Assembly: GCF_933775445.1 (NCBI RefSeq)
Contig: NC_065876.1
Location: 15,438,001 to 15,502,000, forward strand
Direction: 5' to 3'
Length of the DNA: 64,000 nt
From: Argentina anserina
Taxonomy: Eukaryota; Streptophyta; Magnoliopsida; Rosales; Rosaceae
How positions within the stretch are numbered: the first letter of the stretch is position 1; each line of letters opens with the position of its first letter. The notes below the pieces were generated by a model, which searched no databases, had not been told where the DNA came from, and saw only the letters and a list, made by a program, of their open reading frames with translations. Made by a program: the position numbers and the translations under genes. Shown in pieces: positions 35,424 through 45,470 of this stretch.

Positions 35424-35591
35424 AGTAGAAAAGGTATATATTCTCTCTTAATTGATATGAACAATTACAAGGTATTTATAGAGATCTAAACTACTGTTTA
35501 TCTAGTATGAAACCAAATACATATTTGTCAATTAGTACGGCTATAGATTTGGTTGGTGAGATTGTTTGTTGTTTGTTGACTCATGCTAACA
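35424..35591 (-). repeat. 5' LTR of copia copy 2
   Basis: Same 168-bp sequence as the 3' LTR with four substitutions. It abuts the primer-binding site directly, which fixes the LTR end as ...TACT. Confidence 0.95.
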
Positions 35592-38482
35592 AAATGCTCA
35601 TGAGCCCAGATCTGTAGTAGCTCAGAAGACTTGAGAAATACACTTCTCTTCTGATAATGCAATAATATAATCGTAATTGGAGGCATCAATTTAGCGAGTA
35701 TTCTGCGAATGGCTAAAATGGAGTGACAATTTTCAGAGGAGAGAGCTGTCGAGCTCATGGAGAGACTCAGTGCTTATCTTAAATCTTTCTGCGAAGTAGA
35801 TTCAATACTGATAAAGTCCTTGCTAGGTTCAGCATCAACACCACCTTGAGATGTCAGTAGAGAATCGTGCCTGCCTTCATAAGTTTTTGTCTGTCCCTCA
35901 TGATCAGCTTTATTCAAACTCTGATTTCTCAAAGAAAGAATGACTCTCTCTAGTGTCAGAACTCTGTGACACATTGACCATATTATTGCTTACCCTTTCT
36001 TGCAATATTAATACGTAATTGGTCATCCATGACAAAGAATAGAAAAATAAGAATCAGTTAGATATAATTGGAACATGCAGCTAACCTTGACACTGCTGAA
36101 AAAGGATTTTAATTCCTCCATTGACGTGTTGAAGCTTTCATACTGTCTCATCGATTTCTTAAGCCACTTTGACACATATGCTGTATTTCTTCCTACCTGA
36201 TAACGTTCATCTGCTTGCAAGAAAAGATAAAACTAGTGAAGAAAACGTGAACAGATAGATATGAAAACAGCAAAAGATTCAGAATTGCAATCAAAAGATA
36301 TATCAAAGAAATTGTATTTGAAGAGCTCTTATATATAATCTGAGGACCGAATAGATTAAAAAAGCACTGCTGGAGTAACTTGTGAAAAGACATGATTGAG
36401 GGTTAGAAGTTTAAACTTTTCTGCAAAATATATCCAAGATAACATTGTCAATGATTTAAGACACATGGAATTATATTCAGGAATATGTACCTAATATGAT
36501 GACAGCTCCATAATCAAATCTATGTCGTATACAACGTCCTACAGAAAAAAAAAATTAATAGTGTACCTGAAGAATTAATATATCGGATAGTGCACAACAG
36601 GCTATACAATTAGGGAAAATTCCACAAACTTTAGATGATATTATAAAATTCTCCCAAGCACAAAGAAATGTGTGAGCTGATTACCACCATGAGATTGAAA
36701 CTAAAGTTAGGGTACCTGCAGCTTGATTTAAAGCTCGGAAAGCCTGATGACAGTACCATTCATTTCCACTCAAAAAGCCCTTGGATGACTTATATGCATC
36801 ATTGTATTTCTTCTTTAAGGAAACCTTAATATCATTCCTGAAAAGAAGTTGAAGGAATGAAGATTTAGCCAATTGCTACTTACATAGCACATTTCGGCTC
36901 CAACAGCATTTTAATGAAAGGAAAGTATCTTACATGTTGGGAAATGGAATTCCCACAATTATCTGAGATGGTTAAGATAAAACTGACGGTTGAGGATCTT
37001 GTAAACAAACCCATAATACTACTATACTTGTGTGGTTAATTTCCCCAAAAATTATCATGCCTGCACTGAACAAGTTCCTCCCTGATGTATTTAACACCTC
37101 CACCAAAGAAAAAAAGATAACACAATAGGACGAATACTTATTGCAGAAAAGGATACCACTGCCCGAGCATTGTCATCTGTGAAGTCGATTCCTTCAGAAA
37201 CCTGCACGCACAATGTAAAACTTGTGCATGTCAAATTCGACAATATGTCCTACATATCAATATTTATCTTTAAGACCAGAATCGTGTTCACCTTTCCCCG
37301 GCACACAGCCAGTAAGGCAGCTCCATCAATGTTATTCTTTTGGGCACACTTGACTGCAGTGAAGCTACTTTGTGTTAATTTCTTGTTAGCTCCTTTAATT
37401 CTGCCAAAAACAGGCTTTTTGCCCCAACTAATTGAATCATAATAACTCTTCAGTACAAACTCAAATTCCTCCTGCTCTCCTCCACCCGGCTCTGCAATAA
37501 GTTAAAGATTCTCAACAAAAGAAAATCACATGTAGTGAAATGAACTTTCAGTATCGACATAAACTATATACATAGTCTACTCGTATATACCAATGCAGAA
37601 ACGTTAAACATATGGCATGTCAAGTAGATAGATATAATCTTAACCACAACTTTCAAAGAAGCATGTTAAGCCTGCTTAACATAAGAACTACATAAAGAAC
37701 AGACAGCCTCACCAACAAAAGGGACTTTCTTTAGTTTAACAGAGACCGTTGTCCTGTTTCACGCCAACGCTTGCATAACTTCCCCATTTACTTGTAACTT
37801 GGGAAAAACACAAGGCACCCACCTGGCACACTTCTGAAAATTTCTTCTAAGGATTTTCCAAGTGCATCCGTCAAAATATAATGAGAAAAACTTAATGTTG
37901 CATGGGAAAATAGCCCATTTAAAATTAAAATTAATATAATTTTTCCCAAATTACCTGGGAAGCATATTCACCTGCTGTCTTATAACTTGCATTCAATGGC
38001 ACATTACCAGGGCCAGTAGAAATAATAGTAGGCCAAACCTAGAGAGGCAAAGTTGATACCTTGTAAGTTGTAACTATATGAGCTGTGCAACCAAGAATCT
38101 ATAATCAGTAAAAGAACAAAGAAGTGACATTGAACATTCCTGTGATTCAACATCAATGACATGAGGAGCTTCCAGAGTACTTCCAAACTGAAGGCCAAGC
38201 TCAGATGAAAAGGAATTCATTGGTGACAATGTCCTAAATTCAATAAAGAATAGATTATTATTGCTGTATTAGATATAATACATAGGGGAATGTCATGAAA
38301 CTGAAGCTTGGGGTGAAGATATCAACAAGCAGAGGTAGAGATCTTTGGTCAATTATGAGTATAACAGCACAATGTATTTAGTTCAACAGATCATGTATAT
38401 AATGCTAAATATGCAAATCTAAATATCACAATATAGAAATAAGCAAGTTCCAGTAATATAAATTTTATAAAACTTACCCTTC

Positions 38483-40645
38483 TCAATTGCCTCCAACTCC
38501 AAGTAGACTTTTTAAGTCATCTTCTGTAGGAGTATCGTACAAACTAAAGTTTGGGGGTTCAGCCCTTAACCAATCAGCATAGCAAACTAGAGCCTCAACC
38601 GTTCTAGGTGTCAATGAAGTTCTAAAAGGATCTACAACTCTTGACCCTAAACTGAAGGCATTTTCAGAAACTACTGTTGAGAAAGGAACAACAAGGATAT
38701 CCTTTGTTAACTTGGATAAAATTGGATATACAGATTCATTACCCTTCCACCATTTAGTAATGTCAAAAGTTTTAGCAGTAAGGCTCACATACCTATCCGA
38801 AAAGTACTGATCAACCTCATTCTAAATGCATTGTGATTGTGCAGTCATCCTCTCCCTTGCTATCTCCCTACTGATTTCATCCAGCCCTTCTAATTCATCC
38901 CCTCCCAATCCTACATCTTCATCAACGGACTGCTCAGCTTGATCGGCGCCCGCATCTCTTTTATATTCTTCATACAACCTCATCAATATTCTTTTCAAGT
39001 TCTCTTCTATTGTCTGAATTTTCGCATAACTTGCATTAACCTTTTTCAAACCTACATGTGCCCACTGCAACTTGGATCTAGGGTCCAGGACATTCGCTAT
39101 CATGATGATCTTGTTAATTGACTCAAAAATTCCCCAATACTTGTTGAACTTGGTCTTCATTGAAGCTGCAACCCTCCTCAAAACATCATCCTCTAAAAGC
39201 ACAGCCCTGCCAATCTCAGTTTGTAATGTGATCATTTCAACAAACAATAGGTTTGTAGTGATGCTCTTCCTTGCACCAAGTTTCAAGGTAGCTTCATAAA
39301 ACTTCTTCAGAAAGACACAAAAGGCTTTTGCATTCCTCCAATCATCATAACATGGAGATCCAACCCTTTTCTTTCCAGCTTTGTCTTTTTCTTCAAACTA
39401 ACTCTTGAATGCAGAGTCCTCTTCAGCCATTCTGGTAAAAGTTGCCTCATACATCAATGCAGCTTTAAGCATAAGATATGTCTTATTCCATCTTGTAATG
39501 ACATCTAATAGAACATTGGTGTTTGCCTTGCATTGTTCCAAAATAGCAAACTCTCTGAACTTGTCAAGTCTTTGAGATGAAGATCTAACATACTTAGCAC
39601 AATTCTATATGGCTGCAACTCCATCCTCTAACTCCTTTAGACCATCCGTCACTATCAAATTGATAATGTAGCATGCACATCTCAAATGCAAAAAGTCTCC
39701 ATTGAACATCAAAGTTTTGTAAGTTTTAAGCCTTCTTTTCATGTATCCCACAACCACATCATTGGCACTAGCATTATCCATAGTTATTGTAAACACTTTG
39801 CTGATCTTCCATTGCCTCAAGCATTGCTCTATCATCCTACCAATATCATCCCCTTTGTGACTAGTGATATTGCAAAAGTTAATAATCCTTTTATGAAGCT
39901 TCCAATCGACATCCATAAAATGCATAGTCAAAACCATATAGTTTATGTTCTGAATTGATGTCCAAGTATCGGTAGTGACAGAAACCCTTGTCTGACTCTC
40001 CTTTAGTTGACTCATTAGAATAGTCTTCTCCAAGTTGTACTTGTCTAGCACACCCTTTGCAACTTGCTTCCTGTCCATGAGTGTCCAATTAGGCTCTAAC
40101 TCTTTACAAAAAGCCAGGAATCCTTCTTTCTCCACAAACCAAAATGGGAGTTCATCCTTGATTATCATTTCAATGCAGCTATCATCACATATCTTCTTAT
40201 TATACTTGTGGTATCCACTGCCACCACTAACATTACTCCCATTCAACTTTAATAGCTTCGGATCCCTGTTTTCATACATCGGGTGAGAAGTGCACTTCTT
40301 GGCATGGTTTCACATCGAGCTAGTCCCATTTTTTGATGACTCGCACAACACTTTATCATTACAATGGTTACAGATGCACCATTTTGGATCCAAGGTCTCT
40401 ATTCCTAGGAGCTTGCACCTCGTAAAATGATTCCAAAGAGGGCTTTTGTTGGCATGTTCCTTCCTTTTCTTGCCACAAACTTGTGTAGAAGTTGCTAGAG
40501 CATCAAATGGAGGTGGTGGAGGTGCAGCTAGTGGTAGATGCTGCCCTGACAAGGGTGCAATTGTCTCTACATTTGCAACAGATCGACTTGATGGGGTCGA
40601 ACTGCTTGCTTGACTCATACCATTCTGTGACAATTGCGTATCCAT
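38483..40645 (-). pseudogene. hAT transposase with BED finger, nonsense-broken
   Basis: One reading frame of about 720 codons from ATG 40645 (MDTQLSQNG) to the stop at 38483. In order: low-complexity start, BED zinc finger (SPLWNHFTRC, WCICNHCND, then a His/Cys pair near HAKKC), the RNase H-like catalytic core (LDKYNLEKTILM, SVTTDTWTSIQNINYMVLTM, KVFTITMDNASANDV), a middle helical region, and the C-terminal dimerisation domain (PILSKLTKDILVVPFSTVVS, RTSLTPRTVEALVC). It resembles the plant RICESLEEPER/DAYSLEEPER type. The frame is broken by four stops only: TGA 40310-40312 (Trp expected), TAG 39605-39607, TAG 39398-39400 and TAG 38822-38824; no frameshift is seen. The element's 3' terminus was not found; it lies upstream of the FANCJ-like exons, replacing their expected 5' part. 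Confidence 0.92.
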
Positions 40646-40699
40646 ATCCTTGTACCTAAAACATTTGGATATATCATTCAGTACCGTAACAATAATCAA

Positions 40700-41043
40700 T
40701 TCATCAATTCATCAATTCACCACAATGAACAGAAACTAATACCCTTGTCACATATATAGGATAAACTAATACCCTATAAAGAAGCAAAGTCTATGCTATG
40801 ATTTTCCACAGGAGGACCCTATTTGTCCTGGAGATATCAAAGTTCTGATATTCTTATTTTTGGAACAAGAACTAACCTGTGATAAGAAATTACCTATAGT
40901 TTCAACCATTCAAATATGACGATCCCATATAAAGGAATTGTAAATAGAAGCATTACACCATAACAAAACATTGGTAAATAGAAGCATTACACCAGAACAA
41001 ACATCTAACAGAGAAGCATCATATATTATTATAGATGTGAGAA
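40700..41043. other. Spacer, probable hAT 5' leader
   Basis: AT-rich with a repeated phrase (gaagcattacacca near 40950 and 40985). No gene. If the terminal repeat at 42597 belongs to this hAT, the stretch is inside the element. Confidence 0.35.
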
Positions 41044-41385
41044 AATCCTAATGAGTTCTTCCCTGAAAGGTTCATCGGTAAGGATATTGATGTCAAAGAC
41101 CAAGACTTTGAGCTATTGACATTTGGGTCAATGAGGAGGATGTGCCCTAGTTACAGTCTTGGCATTAAGGTCATTCAGTCGAGTCTGGAGAATATCTTGC
41201 ATAGTTTCAGATGGAGATTTCCTGACGGCATGAGGGAAGGGGATTTGAATATGGAAGAAATTTTTGGGCTTTCGACACCCAGAAAGTTCCCCCTTGTCGA
41301 TGTCGCCGAATCTTGTCTTCCTGCTCTTGTTTACTCACTGTTATTGATCCAACTTCTACTAAATTTAAGTATCAGTTCTCTATAG
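41044..41385 (+). pseudogene. CYP92-like cytochrome P450 C-terminal fragment
   Basis: About 113 codons open to a stop at 41385. Starts at NPNEFFPERFIGKDIDVK (the PERF region), then the haem loop FGSMRRMCPSYSLG, then DLNMEEIFGLSTPRKFPL, a C-terminal signature typical of CYP92-type P450s in the CYP71 clan. Two loop glycines of FxxGxRxCxG are changed (Met and Ser) although the Cys remains. There is no anchor, I-helix or K-helix upstream, and the tail runs on into a hydrophobic extension. It is a dead fragment in a different subfamily from the intact P450 at 4.9-8.3 kb, lying antisense to the hAT transposase. Confidence 0.85.
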
Positions 41386-42440
41386 CTTTTCTTGTATGCT
41401 AAAATTTCGTATGTACTGTCATCACCCCATTAAATAAAGTAATCTATATATCTCTAAATAAAACTATTGGTAGAAGAAAGTATGATAACTTATTAATCTA
41501 CTGTTACACTAACTCACTGCAGATATTGATCAATAGCAATTATAGCATATATATATATATATATATATATAATCTACCATAGTATATATATTTGGCTGCA
41601 GTTTAGCAATGTTACTTAAAATTTGCTTCAAGCATATTATCCTCCTCTTCTGACAAGCACAAGGATACAACCAGCAACAGCTGACCAATAGATCTGGGAA
41701 AGGCGAAAAGGTTATGATCTCTTAGCCAGGAGGCCTGCAAAGATATTGATGCAAGATAAATGCATATATTCATACACACAACGCATCATACCACTCACTC
41801 AATTTCAAATTGATTATAATGAAAATAAATGGAACATTGGATGCAACAACAGAAACCTAAATGCAATCAAAACAACTTGCTTGAATGAAATCAATGAATA
41901 TAATTGGATTGTTGATGCAACTACAGATACGCAATCAAACTTGCTTGAATCAAGGGAAGAGGTTGGTCAAGTTTCGGATTCACAAATTGAAAGAGAATGA
42001 GAGATCGATTCAGTTTACCTGGGCCCTGATATGGAGAAATGGAGAACGAGTCTTTGTCTCTCTGATTCAGTTCAAGAGTTTACGTCTTCACTCGGGCTGG
42101 GTGTTCGAGTCTTCGACGAGAATGAGGCGCGCAAGTCCGCAAGTGTGGGTTGTGTGGTATTAAGATAGGGTGGGTGAGTGTGACTGTGTCTGTTTGAGAG
42201 AGATTTGTGAAGGTGTGAAATCACTGAAATAGGGGAGAAGAGAGGTGAAGTTTCAAAATGGGGATAGATGCGGCAGACAAGAATATGAGTTTGGACTTGG
42301 AACTTAGGAGTAGGGCTGAAATGTTCGAGGGTTGAGATTGTGGTTGGATATATCAATGGATAAGATCAATATATGTAATAATAAATTAAAAAATAAATAA
42401 TTAAATATTTAAAAACTCGGTTGGTACAGTATTACCAACT
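41386..42440. other. No gene seen; (AT)n run
   Basis: Contains an AT dinucleotide run (about 41546-41571). Overlapping short frames near 41746-42356 on both strands have no family resemblance. It may be the 5' region of the hAT element. Confidence 0.4.
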
Positions 42441-42597
42441 TTCGCTAAAATCATTACCGTTACCGTGCCAACTTATGGAAGTTGGTTCGGTACTACCGTA
42501 CCGAAGTGTCGGTTACCGATATACTTGGTAACCAACTTAGTTGGTTCGGCTGGTAATGGTTGGTTCGGTTTTGTTTGGCTCATTTTTGCCAACCCTA
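42441..42597. repeat. hAT-like terminus with subterminal repeats
   Basis: Dense short motifs (gttggttcggt, gttaccg, ggtaacc in both orientations) precede the terminus ...TTTTTGCCAACCCTA. Read inwards it is TAGGGTTGGCAAAAA, a common hAT-type end, and subterminal repeats of this sort are where hAT transposases bind. A matching opposite end was not found near 38.3-38.5 kb. Confidence 0.5.
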
Positions 42598-44956
42598 CTA
42601 GTGATTGTTTGTTAGATAAAAAATATACCCCGCACTATCTTTGGCTGTTAGATAAAAGCTAGCTAGTAAAGTCTTAGAGCGAGTTGAGCCCCGAGTTTTT
42701 CCAATATTATGAGTTTAAATTCTCAAGTAATATGACCAATGTGTTTGATAAATGAAAATTGTATGAGATTATAAGTGAATCTCACGCACACCAATGCATA
42801 TTTTAGAAGCTGAGATTTGGAACTTCTGATTTTAGAAGCAGTTTTTTAGTATTTATCTAAACTCACCACACTTTTATACCAATATTCACTAAACACTTCA
42901 AATGCTCACAGCTAGTTATAAAAAACGCACGGCCAAACTCGCCATTAGCTATCAATTTTAAAGTCGAGCTAGCTAGCAAGTTGGCTGTTTTGAACTTGTT
43001 GGCCAAGGTTGAGATAAGCCTTCTCGGGCAAGTTTGAGAGAAAGTGATTGACATGTAGACAAACAAAGAGATTCGTACGGAAAGCGAAGAGTTGGCATGT
43101 AAAGTAGCTCTTATTCGACGAGGCTTGTGAGTCTTTGAATCTGAACGAGACTTTTTCCAGAAACAAATGAAACATATCAAACAATGAGTGCATTTCCAAG
43201 TAGCAAAGTTTCCCTTTAGCTAAAGTGTGAGATTAAAGATGGTGATTTTTGTCTCTTATGTTGCACAGATTAGTATGCGGTAGAGAAAAAGGTAGAAAAC
43301 CTTGGGCTTTGGGCAAAGGCAAATGTTCCATGCCATCAAGACTGAAAGGTGAAACCTTCTCAAGGTAGCAGAATGCCTTCACCAACAAGGAAGAGTAAAA
43401 GAAAGTGAAGAGAAACATTTCATGGAATAATAGTGAGATTTGTACGAGAAAAGCTAAGACTTGCAAATTGATTAGACTGATGATCACCGGACTCTTTCTT
43501 CACTTGTTCGTGCATTTTCCTGAAAGAACATGTATACCGAAAATGAGATATAGTACGTGAAGACTAGCTTTCACTCGTTGATACTACTTTTTGAGTCTTA
43601 GAAGATTCAGAACAAAACTGATCGAAACGATATAAAAGAAAGAAACTTCAGGCACTCAGGACATAGGAGAAGGCGATGGATAATGCAACTTTGTTTGGGC
43701 AATAGATACTGTGAGACCCTAACAACGTTTACTTCAAGCTGATATTCCAAAGCTATAAAAAAAATGAATTTATTCAGAAACATAGAAATGATGAAATTGC
43801 AAATTTTATGGAAAATACAAATTTGAGAGAAAATGTTGATTGATAGCACGAAAGAAAGCATCACTTGTCCATGGAAAAAGCAAAAACAAAGAAAAGCCTA
43901 CAAGGAAAGCAAAATGGAACTTCAAAAGATCAACTGATAGAGACTGAGGATCCAATTTATTGTACAGCATAACCAGCCAAGAAGGTAGCTAGCAGTTCTG
44001 AGAAAATCCTCATCCTCCATGAAGATTTGCAAATTCTTGGACTTCATCAAGAAATCAACTGATTCCTCATTGAAGTTTATCAAAGCAGCCACCTTGATCA
44101 GCTCAGAGAGTGAATCTATATGATCCATGCTATCCCAAAACACAGTCTCAGATATTGCTTGACAGAAAAAAGTAGCAAACTCAATGATACACTTCTGCCC
44201 TCTAGAGTCGTATTTCCTTATCTATACTATTAATTAACTCAAACATGGTTTGTCAACCAAAACACCAGTGAAATTACATTAACACATTTTCACCATATGT
44301 TATTTGAAAATGAAATTATATAATTCAGGGACAAAAATGTAAAAACTAAAATCAGAATTAGAAAACAATTTTTTAAAAATCATCTGTATATAACTTCCAC
44401 TATAACTCTCTAATTCATGTGCCCACACACGTAGTGGGTGGTGGTTACTAGTCTCTATAACTCACTAAGTCACTATACCTCAATTTATGTCAGTGTTGCA
44501 CACATGACGAGATAGATTATCAATATTAACTAAAAACCATGTATTATAAGTTTATAACCTTTGATGATGTATGTCACAATTCCATTCACGGGGAGAAAGA
44601 CTCGGTCATTATTGCAAACCACTCCACCAAGCTACCACCAATCAGTGCCAATCCGCCGAATCATTTCACTTAGAGATTTATTTATACTTACCGCAATCTA
44701 GATCCAAATCAATATGTTCTCGTTTGACCAGGCAGTGGTCAACGAAAGCATGGCAATGCAACCGAACGAGAAAAAACACAAAAGAAAATATGTGCAAAAT
44801 TAAGTGTGCGCAAGACACATTACAAAATATTTTGGTTAACTATTTAAGAGTAAGGATTACAAATGTTTGCATGAATATAGAACGTGTAATATCAAATAAC
44901 AAATTTTCAACCTAAGTTGCTAGTGAGCGAATTCCCGTTTAACAACATAGTATCAG
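42598..44956. other. 2.4 kb without a supported gene
   Basis: AT-rich. Short minus-strand frames at 42863-43199, 43233-43487 and 43607-43864 have no recognisable family. One better-looking frame (43922-44170) is listed separately. Confidence 0.4.
43922..44170 (-). other. Unassigned exon-like open frame
   Basis: On the minus strand the reading through VFWDSMDHIDSLSELIKVAA and NFNEESVDFLMKSKNLQIFM has the amphipathic, well-balanced composition of real protein, possibly a helical-repeat segment, and is open for about 80 codons. I cannot name a family, and no flanking exon was found. It may be an exon fragment of a lost gene. Confidence 0.25.
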
Positions 44957-45031
44957 TTAAGGATATCATTGCACCCATGTCTTAGAGATGTTTCAGTCTC
45001 ATAATTAGTGACAATTTTCGCTAGCTTATCC
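44957..45031 (-). pseudogene. Duplicated fragment of VPS41 exon 18
   Basis: These 75 bases match VPS41 exon 18 (47435-47509) in the same orientation with about five differences. The match begins at the exon's last bases and stops within the exon (tatcc), with no intron sequence beyond the donor side. It directly abuts a MITE-like segment starting near 45032. It cannot be expressed as protein. Confidence 0.85.
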
Positions 45032-45140
45032 GTTGTGGAAATGATTTATACGTTATTACCTAGATATTGGACGATTGAGATGTGAAAAATCAATCGAAAA
45101 GTTGGTCAAAAATAAAAATCCATACCACAAGCTTAGATTC
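45032..45140. mobile_element. Diverged arm of the P450-intron foldback MITE family
   Basis: Follows the right arm of the element at 5762-6170: aaatgatttatacgtt, cctagatattgga, gatgtgaaaa, atcgaaaagttggtcaaaaat, then aaaatccatacc. It then departs into a different segment. It is about 80-85% alike by eye over 90 bases. Confidence 0.75.
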
Positions 45141-45152
45141 CGGCTTCTTTGC

Positions 45153-45470
45153 TATAGTGGTCCGCACCGTGGGGATTCGCCGATTTCAGTGACAGCAAGA
45201 CGCAACGGTGGGGCGGACCACGATAGCCCACTACCCACCTCCCGACTATCTTGTTTGTGCTGACCATAGCTCTATTAACGACCCACGGCAGCCGGAATCT
45301 ACAAAAATCAATTTTCAGGGTAGATTTCGGCAATTTCGCGATTCTGGCCACTGTGAATCGCCGATGGAGCTCCGGCCGGCACAAACGAGATCGCCGGGAA
45401 GTGCGACTGTGCTGGTCCGCGCCACCGTCGCCATAATCGGTAAATTCACACGGTGCGAACTACCGTAGTA
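45153..45470. mobile_element. GC-rich MITE-like element with inverted ends
   Basis: About 318 bp, far more GC-rich than its surroundings. The left end ctatagtggtccgcaccgtg is the near inverse of the right end cacggtgcgaactaccgtag. The open frames on both strands inside (for example 45133-45384 and 45208-45468) are by-products of the composition. It may form one composite unit with the MITE arm next to it. Confidence 0.55.

Larger units (their letters stand above)
30209..35591 (-). mobile_element. Ty1/copia retrotransposon, copy 2, full length but defective
   Basis: A 5383-bp element inserted in the FANCJ-like relic in the same orientation, with a perfect 5-bp target duplication AAATG (30204-30208 and 35592-35596). 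Both 168-bp LTRs, the primer site (35412-35423, reverse of TGGTATCAGAGC) and the polypurine tract next to 30377 are present. The LTRs differ at four positions (about 97.6% identity), so it is fairly young. It belongs to the same family as copy 1, with the same gene order and the same leader type, but differs in LTR sequence. Confidence 0.96.
27859..38233 (-). pseudogene. FANCJ: FANCJ/BRIP1-like DNA helicase, C-terminal half, decayed
   Basis: FANCJ (Arabidopsis AT1G20720) is an Fe-S superfamily-2 helicase of DNA crosslink repair. Exons found: 38233-38140 (LSPMNSFSSELGLQFGSTLE), 38038-37972 (VWPTIISTGPGNVPLNASYK), about 37882-37713 (DALGKSLEEIF, PGGCLVFFPSYK), 37491-37292 (EEFEFVLKSYYDSISWGKKP), 37201-37157 (VSEGIDFTDDNARAV, motif V), 36962-36934, 36837-36716 (WYCHQAFRALNQAAG), 36538-36491 (RCIRHRFDYGA, motif VI), 36210-36086, about 35960-35760, 29811-28872, 28579-28487 and 27904-27859. 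Lesions: donor GA instead of GT after 38140; stop TAA at 37788-37790 where Leu is expected; lost acceptor of that exon; frameshifts near 35.9, 29.11 and 29.02 kb; a copia insertion at 30209-35591. Helicase motif I and the Fe-S domain are absent; a hAT relic lies where they should be. Confidence 0.9.
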
